Positions 36,735 through 48,985 of a stretch of DNA of 64,000 nt are shown here, one piece after another (within the stretch, counting starts at the first letter, position 1; the number at the start of each line of letters is the position of its first letter). The stretch spans positions 1 through 64,000 of the forward strand of contig CANNZV010001860.1 of NCBI GenBank assembly GCA_947561585.1, given 5' to 3'. The notes beneath the pieces were generated by a model. The model did not search any database, was not told the origin of the DNA, and saw only the letters and a list, made by a program, of their open reading frames with translations. The translations under genes and the position numbers were made by a program. This DNA comes from Caprella mutica. Lineage: Eukaryota; Arthropoda; Malacostraca; Amphipoda; Caprellidae.

Positions 36735-39000
36735 AAAAGATACAGTAAAACGATACAGTAAAAAGATACAGTAAAAAGGTACAGTAAACAGATACAGTAA
36801 AAAAAGGTACAGTTACAGTAAACAGATACAGTAAAAAGATACAGTAAACAGATACAGTAAACAGATACAGTAAACAGATACAGTAAAAAGATATAGTAAA
36901 AAGATACAGTAAACAGATACAGTAAACAGATACAGTAAAAAGATATAGTAAAAAGATACAGTAAACAGATACAGTAAAAAGATACAGTAAATAGATACAG
37001 TAAAGAGGTACAGTTACAGTAAACAGATACAGTAAAAAGATACAGTAAACAGATACAGTAAACAGATACAGTAAAAAGATATAGTAAAAAGATACAGTAA
37101 ACAGATACAGTAAAAAGATACAGTAAAAAGATACAGTAAAAGATACAGTAAAAAGGTACAGTAAAAAGGTACTGTTACAGTAAAAAGATACTGTTACAGT
37201 AAAATATACAGTAAAAAGGTACTGTTACAGTAAACAGATACAGTAAAAAGGTACTGTTATAGTCAACAGATGCAGTAAAAAGATACAGTAAAAAGATACT
37301 GTTACAGTAAAAAGGTACAGTAAAAAGGTACTTTTACAGTAAAAAGATACAGTAAAAAGGTACTGTTACAGTAAAAAGATACAGTAAAAAGGTACTTTTA
37401 CAGTAAAAAGATACAGTAAAAAGGTACTGTTACAGTAAAAGATTCAGTAAAAAGTTATTGTTACAGTAAAAAGATACAGTAAAAAGGTACTTTTACAGTA
37501 AAAAGATACAGTAAAAAGGTACTGTTACAGTAAAAGGTACAGTAAAAAGGTACTGTTACAGTAAAAGGTACAGTAAAAAGGTACTGTTACAGTAAAAAAT
37601 ACTGTAAAAAGATACAGTAAAACGATACAGTAAAAAGGTACAGTAAAAAGGTACAGTAAAAAGGTACTTTTACAGTAAAAAGATACAGTAAAAAGGTACT
37701 GTTACAGTAAAAAGATACAGTAAAAAGGTACTTTTACAGTAAAAAGATACAGTAAAAAGGTACTGTTACAGTAAAAGATTCAGTAAAAAGTTATTGTTAC
37801 AGTAAAAAGATACAGTAAAAAGGTACTTTTACAGTAAAAAGATACAGTAAAAAGGTACTGTTACAGTAAAAAGATACAGTAAAAAGGTACTGTTACAGTA
37901 AAAGGTACAGTAAAAAGGTACTGTTACAGTAAAAGGTACAGTAAAAAGGTACTGTTACAGTAAAAAATACTGTAAAAAGATACAGTAAAACGATTCAGTA
38001 AAAAGGTACTGTTACAGTTAAAGGTACAGTAAAAAGGTACTGTTACAGTAAAAAATACTGTAAAAAGATACAGTAAAACGATACAGTAAAAAGGTACAGT
38101 AAAAAGGTACAGTAAAAAGATACAGTAAAAAGGTACAGTAAAAAGATACAGTAAAAAGGTGCAGTTACAGTAAAAAGATACAGTAAAAGATACTGTAAAA
38201 AGATACAGTAAAACGGTACAGTAAAAAGGTACAGTAAAAGATACAGTAAAAAGGTACTGTTACAGTAAAAGATACAGTAAAAAGGTACTGTAACAGTAAA
38301 AGATACTGTAAAAAGATACAGTAAAACGATACAGTAAAAAGGTACAGTAAAAGATACAGTAAAAAGGTACTGTTACAGTAAAAGATACAGTAAAACGATA
38401 CAGTAAAAGATACAGTAAAAAGGTACAGTAAAAGATACAGTAAAAAAGTACAGTTACAGTAAAAGATACAGTAAAAAGGTACAGTTACAGTAAAAGATAC
38501 AGTAAAAAAGTACAGTTACAGTAAAAGATACAGTAAAAAGGTACAGTTACAGTAAAAGATACAGTAAAAAAGTACAGTTACAGTAAAAGATACAGTAAAA
38601 AGGTACAGTAAAAGATCCAGTAAAAAGGTACAGTAAAAGATACAGTAAAAAGGTACAGTAAAAGATACAGTTAAAAGGTACAGTAAAAGATACAGTAAAA
38701 AGGTACAGTAAAAGATACAGTAAAAAGGTACAGTAAAAGATACAGTAAAAAGGTACAGTAAAAGATACAATAAAAAGGTACAGTTAAAAGATACAGTAAA
38801 AAGGTACAGTAAAAGATTCAGTAAAATGGTACAGTAAAAGATACAGTAAAAAGGTACAGTAAAAGATACAGTAAAAAGGTACAGTAAAAGATTCAGTAAA
38901 AAGGTACAGTAAAAGATACAATAAAAAGGTACAGTTAAAAGATACAGTAAAAAGGTACAGTAAAAGATTCAGTTAAAAGGTACAGTTACAGTAAAAAAGG
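36735..39000. repeat. 12-13-bp minisatellite with inverted units
   Basis: More than 150 units of GATACAGTAAAAA or GGTACAGTAAAA. Many places read GGTACTGTTACAGTAAAA, where TACTGT is the complement of ACAGTA, so the array contains frequent head-to-head junctions that could form small hairpins. The left part (36735-37110) favours ACAGATACAGTAAA, the middle the TACTGTTACAGTA form and the right part the simple GGTACAGTAAAAGATACAG alternation. Confidence 0.95.
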
Positions 39001-39961
39001 TAGATTGAAGGATACAGTTATTTTGATATGCACTATCATTTTCCCATAGTCACTATAAATGTGTATATATCACAAAAGGTGAGAACTGGCAACTGTAACT
39101 AGTTAACGAATGATTAAATCACCACCATATATTATAATGTGACCTAATACACAATATCACACAGTGAAAACTGAACCTGATTCTATTTGCAGGAACTATT
39201 GGGAGTGATCTGTGTACGAAATAAGTCCCACATGAAATAAAAGAAGTTGAATTGGTGGCTACTTTCAGTCAATATGTTCTCCTTAACTTCAATCTTTGAC
39301 TAAAATCTTAATTAGTAAAGATGAAAAGTTACCATAGGATTTAATAGTCATTATTTATTCCTTGAATTTTTTAAGAAGTAAATCTCTTATGAATTTTAAG
39401 TTAAATCTAAGTAGGTTAGATTAATTAATTATATGGGTATGAGAGCGAATAGTTAAATAGAAATAACAATATAATAGGTAGTACAACCTATGGTTATTAA
39501 CAGGAGTGTGACTAAAGTGCTAGACCACATTGTACAACCTTATTAACAATTATGGCTGCACCTGCCGTTAATACCCTTTGCTAGAGCGTATAAGAAAGGT
39601 GAGAAAGATGATATCTTAACCAGTTTCCTACATTTGCACCCAAATGATGATATGCATAATTAGTGCTTAAATAATAGATAAATGTACATGAATATACAAT
39701 AATATCAGCTGTCTCTTACATAAATAGCTATATATACAGGCTATCACTATATACACACTGTAGGTCTATTGCTTGGTTGCGCAACACTCGTTTGAACTTT
39801 AAATTCTTACCCAATATTAGACAGTGTGTACACATGACAAAACAAAGTGTGTACTATCTGGTGTGTGTAGTATATTAAAGAGTATAGTGTGTACTATGTG
39901 TGTAGTGTATGCATAGTAAGAGTGTTTCCATGACATACTCGAATTTGTACTTGGGTATGTT
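39001..39961. other. Gene-free stretch
   Basis: AT-rich; a GT-rich tract is listed separately. No gene evidence. Confidence 0.45.
39838..39915. repeat. GTGTGTA-rich low-complexity tract
   Basis: Degenerate GTGTGTACTA and TGTGTAGTGTA words, resembling the tract at 9172-9250. Confidence 0.65.
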
Positions 39962-40110
39962 CTTAATTATCGGTCAGTTCAACATTTTAGGACACGAAAG
40001 AAAAAAATATATATTAATCACTATTTTATTTTTTACCTTAATTTGTATCATGGATACCAATTAATTTACTGCAGGTATCATGGAAACTAATTGTTCAATT
40101 TAAATCATTA
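39962..40110. mobile_element. MITE-1, left half plus core
   Basis: TTAATTATCGGTCAGTTCAA matches the MITE-1 arm, and GTATCATGGATACCAATTAA with GCAGGTATCATGG gives the central palindrome. The right arm is missing. Confidence 0.65.
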
Positions 40111-40881
40111 CAATTATTAATAGATATTAGGGGCGGGGGGATGTAAATTGGATTTTATTACATTTTCTATTTATTACATGAATAGAAATATATATATCTA
40201 TTCAGAAGGACATTTATATTATTAATCAATCTAACTATATATTCCTATGAAATATTATTTTCAATTAAGAATTATTTTCATTCATGATTTTTTTTTATTA
40301 AATATTGAAATTTTTTTCTTCAATTAGGTAATCAGTTTCTTCACTATGAAATTTTTTCTCCAATTGTGAAATTTTAAATTTTACTCGAAACCCTTCATCT
40401 CAATTTTTTTTCATTATTCTCTATGTTCTCCTTTCTTTCCAATAAGTAGTCCACACAAGGCCAATCTCTCCAATAGATATCGTCACTTACCTGACACATA
40501 TACAAACCAATGCACAGTTTTCACTCCATTATTCTACCGCAAACTACACTGAATATTTTAGCAACTTGACCGACTTCAAAATGTGTTCCTAATATTTTAA
40601 GCGATACATTTTTCACCGCGAAAGTTGTGACTACTTTTACTGTTAGAAAGCATTGAGTTTTTGGTCTTTTTTTCTGCAGAAACTGATAGAGGGACCTTAA
40701 TGTTCAATAATTTCCCAAGCAATTTGACAAACTGGATTTCTGTGCTTTACTAGACAGTAAATTAGCGCAAAAAAGAACAGCTGAGTGAAAGTAAATTAGG
40801 ACTCAGCTTGCTGAATAGTGGCGAAAATGATGTAAAAGAATTGGATAGATTGGGGTGTTATAACCTGATAGTTATATTTAA
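40111..40881. other. Gene-free stretch
   Basis: Includes GGGGCGGGGGG at 40131-40141. A consensus splice donor CAG/GTAAGT exists on the minus strand at about 40481-40492, but no coding frame precedes it. Confidence 0.4.
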
Positions 40882-41822
40882 TACCAGTATTTTCATTAAA
40901 TACCAATATTTTCATTAAATACAAGTATTTTCATTAAATACTAGTATTTTGATTAAATACAAGTATTTTCATTAAATACAAGTATTTTCATTAAATACTA
41001 GTATTTTCATTAAATACCAGTATTTTCATTATATACTAGTATTTTCATAAAATACCAGTATTTTCATTATATACTAGTATTTTCATTAAATACCAATATT
41101 TTCATTAAATACCAGTATTTTCATTAAATATCAGTATTTTCATTAAATACCAATATTTTCATTAAATACCAGTATTTTCATTAAATACCAGTATTTTCAT
41201 TGAATACCAATATTTTCATTAAATACCAGTATTTTCATTAAATACCAGCATTTTCATTAAATACTAGTATTTTCATTAAATACTAGTATTTTCATTTAAT
41301 ACCAGTATTTTCATTATATACTAGTATTTTCATTAAATACCAATATTTTCATTAAATACCAGTATTTTCATTAAATAACAGTATTTTCATTAAATACCAA
41401 TATTTTCATTAAATACCAGTATTTTCATTAAATACCAGTATTTTCATTTAATACCAGTATTTTCATTATATACTAGTATTTTCATTATATACTAGTATTT
41501 TCATTATATACTAGTATTTTCATTAAATACCAATATTTTCATTAAATACCAGTATTTTCATTAAATACCAATATTTTCATTTAATACCAATATTTTCATT
41601 TAATACCAGTATTTTCATTTAATACCAGTATTTTCATTTAATACCAGTATTTTCATTTAATACCAGTATTTTCATTTAATACCAGTATTTTCATTTAATA
41701 CCAATATTTTCATTTAATACCAGTATTTTCATTTAATACCAGTATTTTCATTTAATACCAATATTTTCATTTAATACCAGTATTTTCATTTAATACCAGT
41801 ATTTTCATTTAATACCAGTTCG
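40882..41822. repeat. 19-bp minisatellite
   Basis: About 49 copies of TATTTTCATTAAATACCAG. Variants AATACTAG, ATATACTAG, AATACCAA and TTAATACC occur in blocks; the right third is almost all TTAATACC, showing regional homogenisation. An ACCAGT/ACTGGT inverted pair marks the right border (41814-41834). Confidence 0.97.
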
Positions 41823-41834
41823 ATGAATACTGGT

Positions 41835-42364
41835 GTTTCAATTAGCAAAGTATCATTGTTTCATTATTTAATAATTTTAACTGTACTATTAGTATCTTTG
41901 TTTCATTATATTATTACTGTAACAGTGTTAGTGTTCCCTTTAATTAACTTTCCAGTAGTACAATCAGTACATATTTACTATTATAGTATTAGTATTAGTT
42001 TCTCCTTCTCCCATAAATCACCTTCCAATTTCCTAACAATAGGACATTGAGGCCTATTAACAATCGTAAAACTCTTCAGTGTTCATTGTTAGAGGTAATT
42101 ATTTCTCTTTATTTTCCTCTAAATTTCATGTGATAAAACCCTGACGTTTGGATAGAGATTCACACAACAAACAGGTTAAAGAAGAACTAAAATATTAAAT
42201 ACAAAAGAAGTCAATTTTTTTAATGTGAAATATGGAAAGAATTTATTATTATAAAATACTTAAATAAAATTATTTTTTATTTAATTACTATTAAGTTTTC
42301 ACATAATTTTTATTAAATTTTTATATAAGTCTTTATTTGTTACTGAAACTCTTGAATATTAATT
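41835..42364. other. Gene-free stretch
   Basis: The 75-codon frame from 41823 starts in the array border and has no recognised motif. Confidence 0.45.
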
Positions 42365-42635
42365 TGATTTTCATTTAATTTTCATTAAATTTTCCATTTA
42401 ATTTTCATTAAATTTTTCATTTAATTTTCATTAAATTTTTCATTTAATTTTCATTAAATTTTTCATTTAATTTTCATTAAATTTTTCATTTAATTTTCAT
42501 TAAATTTTTCATTTAATTTTCATTAAATTTTTCATTTAATTTTCATTAAATTTTTCATTTAATTTTCATTAAATTTTTCATTTAATTTTCATTAAATTTT
42601 TCATTTAATTTTCATTAATTTTTTATTTAATATTC
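42365..42635. repeat. 23-bp AT minisatellite
   Basis: About 11 copies of CATTAAATTTTTCATTTAAT plus TTT, almost identical. The two halves of the unit, CATTAAA and CATTTAA, look like an earlier duplication of an 11-12-bp word. Confidence 0.93.
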
Positions 42636-43228
42636 ATTAATTTTATTCGATTTTTAATTTAACTTTCATTTAATATTTATTTAGGTTTTTTAAAATTGTT
42701 TTTTTTTTCTCCTTTTCTACTTTTCACTATCTATTTCATCCTTTTTTTTCAAAATGGGATATTTATTGTATAGATTTTTTTTCACTCAAATTAGTACATA
42801 CTTTAGAAATCCCTAATTAATAAAAAAATTCATTCAAACTAACAAAATTGTGGCACTAAATTTCTACAATAAACTAATTTTATTAAGATATTTTATATAG
42901 TTTTTAAATTCTGTCGATCTGGACAATATAATCATAGTACATAAAGTATCGAAGAATTTTATTTTTAATTCATAATTATACATTGTCAGCTACTGCAGGT
43001 ACCTATAAATATATGAGCAAATAGCTCATAAATGAGCACTACTATTTTTTATGTGAGAGGCAATTAAATAGGCACTATATTATTATACTATAAAATCACC
43101 TATAAAAAATTGGCCTTTATAGTAACCACATAATAAATATAAAACGAAAATAGTTAACCCAAGCATTTTTATCAAAAGTATAATAGACGAATCTAGAGAT
43201 CCAAGGTAGCAAATTTTTTCTAGAAATA
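42636..43228. other. Gene-free AT-rich stretch
   Basis: No recognisable features. Confidence 0.45.
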
Positions 43229-43497
43229 TTGTCTCAATTTTGTAACTATAGTAGCAATATTGTAACATTGTCTCACTATTGTAACTATAGTACCAATATT
43301 GTAACATTGTCTCACTATTGTAACTATAGTAGCAATATTGTAACATTGTCTCACTATTGTAACTATAGTACCAATATTGTAACATTGTCTCACTATTGTA
43401 ACTATAGTAGCAATATTGTAATATTGTCTCACTATTGTAACTATAGTAACAATATTGTAACAATAGTGGGGCAATGTTGCCTCATAAAACAGTGTTA
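43229..43497. mobile_element. AATATTG-minisatellite element, copy B
   Basis: Six copies of a 39-bp unit (CAATATTGTAACATTGTCTC, CACTATTGTAACTATAGTA) at 43229-43470. GTAGC and GTACC alternate, giving a 78-bp dimer. The right border, GGGGCAATGTTGCCTCATAA then AACAGTGTTA, is the diverged cap of this family. Open frames on both strands have a 13-residue period and are artefacts. Confidence 0.6.
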
Positions 43498-43599
43498 AAA
43501 TATGAAATGCTCACAAGTAAGCATATCTACAATGTTATTCATATATATAATTGATTAAAATTCTTCGAAGGAATTATCGATGCTTGGTCGATTTCGATT

Positions 43600-43868
43600 A
43601 TAGTAGAACTCCTCTATAATGAACTCCTGTATAGTTCATTAGTATAGTGTATAGTGAATTCTGTATAGTGAATGTAGAGTCTTGAGTTAGAGAACTACAA
43701 CGAATAGTGAACAAATTTTCTTTAGTCTGCCATAAAATAGCAATCAGTTTTCTAAAACAAACCTGATGGTCATTCATGGCTGACTAAAGAAAATTTGTTC
43801 ACTATACGGGGAACATTCCTTACTCAGAACTTTAGATTCACTATAGAAGAGTCCAGTAGAGAAGATTT
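43600..43868. mobile_element. MITE-2, second copy
   Basis: Left end GTAGAACTCCTCTATAATGA and right end TTCACTATAGAAGAGTCCAG are inverted. The inner arms share AATAGTGAACAAATTTTCTT with the complement TGACTAAAGAAAATTTGTTC. Between 43612 and 43672 the left arm holds several imperfect repeats of the CTGTATAGTGAATT end motif, an early stage of the array seen at 5791-6040. Confidence 0.78.
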
Positions 43869-44087
43869 ATACTGAACTTGGTACCATTTACTGATGATAA
43901 AATTAACTGATAAAGTAAGAGAACCAAAAAGAAAATGAATTTAAAAAAAATAATAATAATTCATCCATATCTTGTCATAATTTCCATCAAACTATGTTTA
44001 CTGTTTTAAAATGAAGGAAAAACCGAAAACAAGCTAACAAATACATAATTTATAACATTGGGGACTGATTAAAACGTGAATAATACT

Positions 44088-44186
44088 CAAAGAATCTGTA
44101 ATAAGAGGTAAAAAAAATATACAAAATTCTTTATTTGCAATAAATTTTGCATAACGTTTTTTAACTCGTATTACAGATTCTTTTAC
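44088..44186. other. Isolated 99-bp hairpin
   Basis: AAAGAATCTGTAATAAGAGG and its near-exact complement (44185 back to 44166) enclose a second, slightly bulged stem TACAAAATTCTTTATT with AATAAATTTTGCATA, leaving a loop of a few bases. It could be a very short MITE or a small-RNA hairpin. No second copy was seen in the window. Confidence 0.6.
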
Positions 44187-45524
44187 ACGTAAATTCGTAA
44201 AACCTATGAAAAAAATTAGTATAATATTTTAAGCCTTCTCTGTGCAAAATTACTGTAAATATTTATTGTGATTACTGTTTATAATTCGGCCTATTTACAC
44301 TTTTAATTACGGTTCAGATTTGATTTTGAAAAAATTATACGACAAGTATTAAAGTAAGGTTTATGAACAATATTAAATAAAGTAACTTAATTATATTTAA
44401 TACATAAATCATCAGAAAGATCAAAGTAATTAGTTTAATATTGTTACAATATAATGCATTTTATTATGACATCAAACTAACCACATCGAGACCTTGAGTT
44501 TAAATATCTCGGTGTTATATAAATAATTGCAAAGTTATATTGTAAAACTTTTACATCTCTCCGTTTAAAATGTCCAACCAAGATAGACATGCAATAGCAT
44601 AATCTGTACGATCAAACTATAATTATATGCTATAGAAAAAACAGAAATATTCAAATATATACGAATCATAATACGAAAAAACAGGTAAATTAGTAAGTTA
44701 TGGATCCATATCTATTTAATTTTTCATGCTATTTAAGTTATCTGAGTTGAATGTGTGAACCGATTATTTCAATTAAAAGTATAACGTCTGTATATACACA
44801 GTATGAATTGAGTAAAATATATAAAATTGTCGACCCAATTATTGGTATTTTTTAATTTTTTATAACGCTACGTAGTTTTAAATTAGTAGAATTAAATAAT
44901 TCAATTACCATATATGACAATATCAAAATTTAAAATTGATCACTAACAAAAATTAGTTCATCATTTGAATAGACTTCTGAAGAATATATATACATACAAG
45001 ATAAATAGATCACTAATGACTTTACCCGTTCGAATATTCATACCCACCTGATAATTAAAATCGTTAGCGTTTTATCAATGACTACAAAATATAAAAGAAG
45101 ATAAAGAGATTAAAATATTCCCAACAATAATGTCTAAAATTAGGAAAATTCAATAGATAAATTATCATTGCGATCCTGATAATATTTTTCTAGCTGGGTA
45201 TGCCTGTCCCATTTGTTTAGATATATTGAAATGAACATCATCCAGTGAAGGCTACATGATGTATAATAATATATATATCTATAATATATCTCTTCAGTGT
45301 TTATGTTCTCTAATAGTGTGTGGGAGGCTAACTGTGATGATAATTATCACCACAATCTCAATAACAATTCACTGAATGAGAGGCCGGTACAGCGTGAAGG
45401 TAACAACGAGATCGAAAGGAGTTAGTGTTTATTTCTTTTTGTTGGATTGGATTAACTTCAGTCCGTTAATTTTATCGAAGGAAATATTTTAAAGTTTTTA
45501 TTGAAATATAGTACCATTTTTTTA
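44187..45524. other. Gene-free AT-rich stretch
   Basis: Slight rise in GC near 45300-45430 without a recognisable exon. Confidence 0.45.
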
Positions 45525-46684
45525 ATTTTACCATTATTTTTACCATTATTTTACAATCATTCAAACATCATTTCTTACCATTATATTTCTGTCATTACCA
45601 TTATCTTTTTTTACTATTATTTTTATCTTCACGGTATATTTTTAACCATTAGTTTATTTTTACCATTATCGTTCATTTTTACCATTAATGTTTTTTTTAC
45701 CATTAATGTTTTTTTACCATTATCGTTCATTTTTACAATTATAATTTGTTTTTACCATTATAATTTATTTTTACCATTATAGTTTATTTTTACCATTATC
45801 GTTCATTTTTACAATTATAATTTATTTTTACCATTATAGTTTATTTTTACCATTATAGTTTATTTTTACCATTATAGTTTATTTTTACCATTATAGTTTA
45901 TTTTTACCATTATCGTTCATTTTTACAATTATAATTTATTTTTACCATTATAGTTTATTTTTACCATTATAGTTTATTTTTACCATTATAGTTTATTTTT
46001 ACCATTATAGTTTATTTTTACCATTATAGTTTATTTTTACCATTATAGTTTATTTTTACCTTTATAGTTTATTTTTCCATTATAGTTTATTTTTACAATT
46101 ATAGTTTTTTTTTACCATTATCGTTTATTTTTACCATTATCGTTTATTTTTACCATTATCGTTCATTTTTACCATTATAGTTTATTTTTACCATTATAGT
46201 TTATTTTTACCATTATAGTTTATTTTTACCTTTATAGTTTATTTTTCCATTATAGTTTATTTTTACAATTATAGTTTTTTTTTACCATTATCGTTTATTT
46301 TTACCATTATCGTTTATTTTTACCATTATCGTTCATTTTTACCATTATAGTTTATTTTTACCATTAATGTTTTTTTTACCATTAATGTTTTTTTTTTACC
46401 ATTATAGTTTTTTACCATTAATGTTTTTTTTACCATTATCGTTCATTTTAACATTATAGTTTATTTTACCATTATCGTTCATTTTACCATTATAATTTAT
46501 TTTTACCATTATCGTTTATTTTTACCATTATAGTTTATTTTTACCATTATCGTTTATTTTTACCATTATCGTTTATTTTTACCATTATCGTTTATTTTTA
46601 CCATTATCGTTTATTTTTACCATTAATGTTTTTACCATTATAGTTTATTTTTACCATTAATATTTTTTTACCATTATCGTTTAT
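45525..46684. repeat. 19-bp AT minisatellite
   Basis: About 60 copies of ACCATTATAGTTTATTTTT. Variants ATCGTTTA, ATCGTTCA, ACAATTATAATTT and TTAATGTTTTTTT. A 170-bp segment with ACCTTTATAGTTTATTTTTC occurs twice (near 46050 and 46220), and TCGTTCATTTTTACAATTAT recurs in the left third. Confidence 0.95.
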
Positions 46685-47960
46685 ACACATGTGCATTCTT
46701 TTCACTGCATATTTCTCGTCATTCACAAATGCACATGATGATTTCCTTTTGCATCCGATAACATTCACTAAAGCGTATTTTCACCTCACTAGTCACGTCA
46801 ACACAGTTGTAGACACTGCAGACATGAAAATACCTAATTATTCATGAACTCTCAGTCATGACAGGCGAGAGAATTATCGTTTATTGAATTCTATTCACAT
46901 TAAAATACAGAATAAAAGTAATACAATTCTAAAATACAAACAGTCTGATTCTTTAAAAGTCTACCATTGACTTTTAGAATCTAAAAATATTAAATCTAAC
47001 TAAAAGTATCTTACTGATCTAGAAAAATATATAAACTACCTGAAAATAGTACACATAAAGAAATGCAATCCCTATTTATTAGAAAGAGAGAAAGGGGAAA
47101 CTGTGAATATTGAACCTATATTCAAAAATACTTAATATTGCAAATAAAAGCTAACAATATAAATGTGACTTGAAGAAGATGGTACACCAGCACTCACAGC
47201 AAATTTAACATCTAAAAACAATTTCCCCTAATCGATTTATATTATGCTTTAGTGATGTTACCATAGATCGCAAGATTTGACCTTTTAAAATATTTTCTTA
47301 TAGGTTTATTTGAAAGGAAAGAGTTCATTTTAATAGGCCCCATAATTTGGAAATCTGAAAGCTATCATTAATCAACATTTGTTAAGAAATCTGTGATAAA
47401 ATGCTGCAATAGCAACCATTGTTAACATTTAAAAGGTATTTTGCAAACTTTTACAAAATTTAAATCCAAAACATGCTCAATTATTTCTAATTATACAGTG
47501 ATGGTTCCTAAAAGAACTAATTTCTTATCTAACCTATAGTCTACAAAGTTTATAAAATGAAGGCTTCAAAACATTATCTTTCACTTTACAATTTAACTAG
47601 AAATTTCTAACTTTCTTGGTTTTTTGTAAATGATTTTTTTAAATAGCATGTGACTTTTGCCCCGCCCTGTAAAAGTAACCCGTACTGATTTTTTATTCGA
47701 ATTATTCATCCTTTTCCAAACGTGCTGGTAAATTATAAATATTAACTATTAGAACTGAACTCTACAAGCCTTTGATAATAATAGTTATAAAGGAAAAACT
47801 AATAATTCGTGACAGTATCATATACGTCACACTAATATTAATAATTAAAAAAAATTAAGTTTTGAGTAAAAATAAATACTTTTAAATTAGTATATGATAT
47901 CACCCACCATGCTTTTACATGTAAGATAGGATTTGATTCTTTGACTACAATATTTGATAC
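46685..47960. other. Gene-free AT-rich stretch
   Basis: No recognisable features; moderately GC-rich at 46690-46860. Confidence 0.45.
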
Positions 47961-47967
47961 ATGCTAG

Positions 47968-48140
47968 GAACGTTCGGATAATAGAAATCCGAATGGCGGA
48001 AAAAAACCAATCTGAATAACATGAATAAACGAATAATATAAAAATCCGGATAACATAAAGTAACAAATCTGGATAATATTAAAAACTATTAACAAAAAGA
48101 TCCGGATTACATAATTATATCGAAATAATTCGATCCGTAC
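47968..48140. repeat. Degenerate ATCCGGATAACAT repeats
   Basis: Words such as GTTCGGATAATAGAAATCCG, ATCCGGATAACAT, ATCTGGATAATAT and ATCCGGATTACAT recur at uneven spacing. TTCGGATAAT-type termini occur in pogo/Jerky-related DNA transposons, so this may be another array grown from a transposon end. The unit spacing is too irregular for certainty. Confidence 0.45.
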
Positions 48141-48769
48141 AATTTTTGAAGGATAATACACTAGTGTATTTATAATACGGTTATAAATATAATTGTGAAC
48201 CCATTCTATTAATTGAATTCCTAATTGATGAACAACTAATAGTATTAAGTAATTCTAACATTATGACTATTGCTGTAAATTAAATAAATTTAAGATAATA
48301 TTAAATAATATGTACGGCTACATTTTGCATTAAATAAGGAAGCGATTATTAAACTAACAGAACATTTTAACAGCAATAATGCCATCAAATTAGGTAAAGC
48401 CTTATTGTCTATTTAATTAAAAACTAAATACATTTTATAGACAGTAATAAATATTATTTGCATTAATAATATTTTTTATATTTTTTCTCAACCTTTAAGA
48501 ATCAATTAAATTAATTGATTCATACATATAATATATCAATAAAATTATATCAAACTAATATATTTATTTCTGATCTTTAATATATAATATAAAGATGATT
48601 ATAATAAAATTATCAATAATTATCAACATAGTTGATATTTATTTTGATATAATAAAAAAATAACAATGAATGCATTTAATACATATAAAGAGAATATTCT
48701 TGTATATAACTATATATTATAGAAAATTAAATATAATATACCACGCTTAACCCGTCGTTATTTATTCAA
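48141..48769. other. Gene-free AT-rich stretch
   Basis: No recognisable features. Confidence 0.45.
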
Positions 48770-48985
48770 TTATGCAGCAGTGTCTTTGTTCTCTTATCTT
48801 TCTTATCTCCTTATCTCTCCATCAGCTACACAGGCACCATGCAGTCTAGTTAGACTCATCTGCAGATTGTGTACACTAAGCACGCCCTACTGCTCCTTTA
48901 TCGGACACTATACGGCCACGCCGCTAGCGCTTTACGGTCATACGATGCAGACCCTGAAACTGGTTACTGCCGAGAACTAACGTAA
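48770..48985 (+). other. GC-richer patch with an open frame, possible exon
   Basis: One of the few non-repeat regions with near 50 percent GC. A plus frame stays open from upstream of 48730 to TAA at 48978-48980 (about 85 codons, ending MQTLKLVTAEN). AACGTAAGAT just after it could be a donor. The only in-frame ATG is late (near 48940), and I do not recognise the peptide. It may be an exon, a 5' UTR or a decayed repeat. Confidence 0.2.

Noticed and set aside
40478..40495. Minus-strand consensus splice donor CAG/GTAAGT as exon evidence
   Set aside because: A nine-base match is expected by chance about once in this much sequence, and the preceding minus-strand sequence has no open frame.
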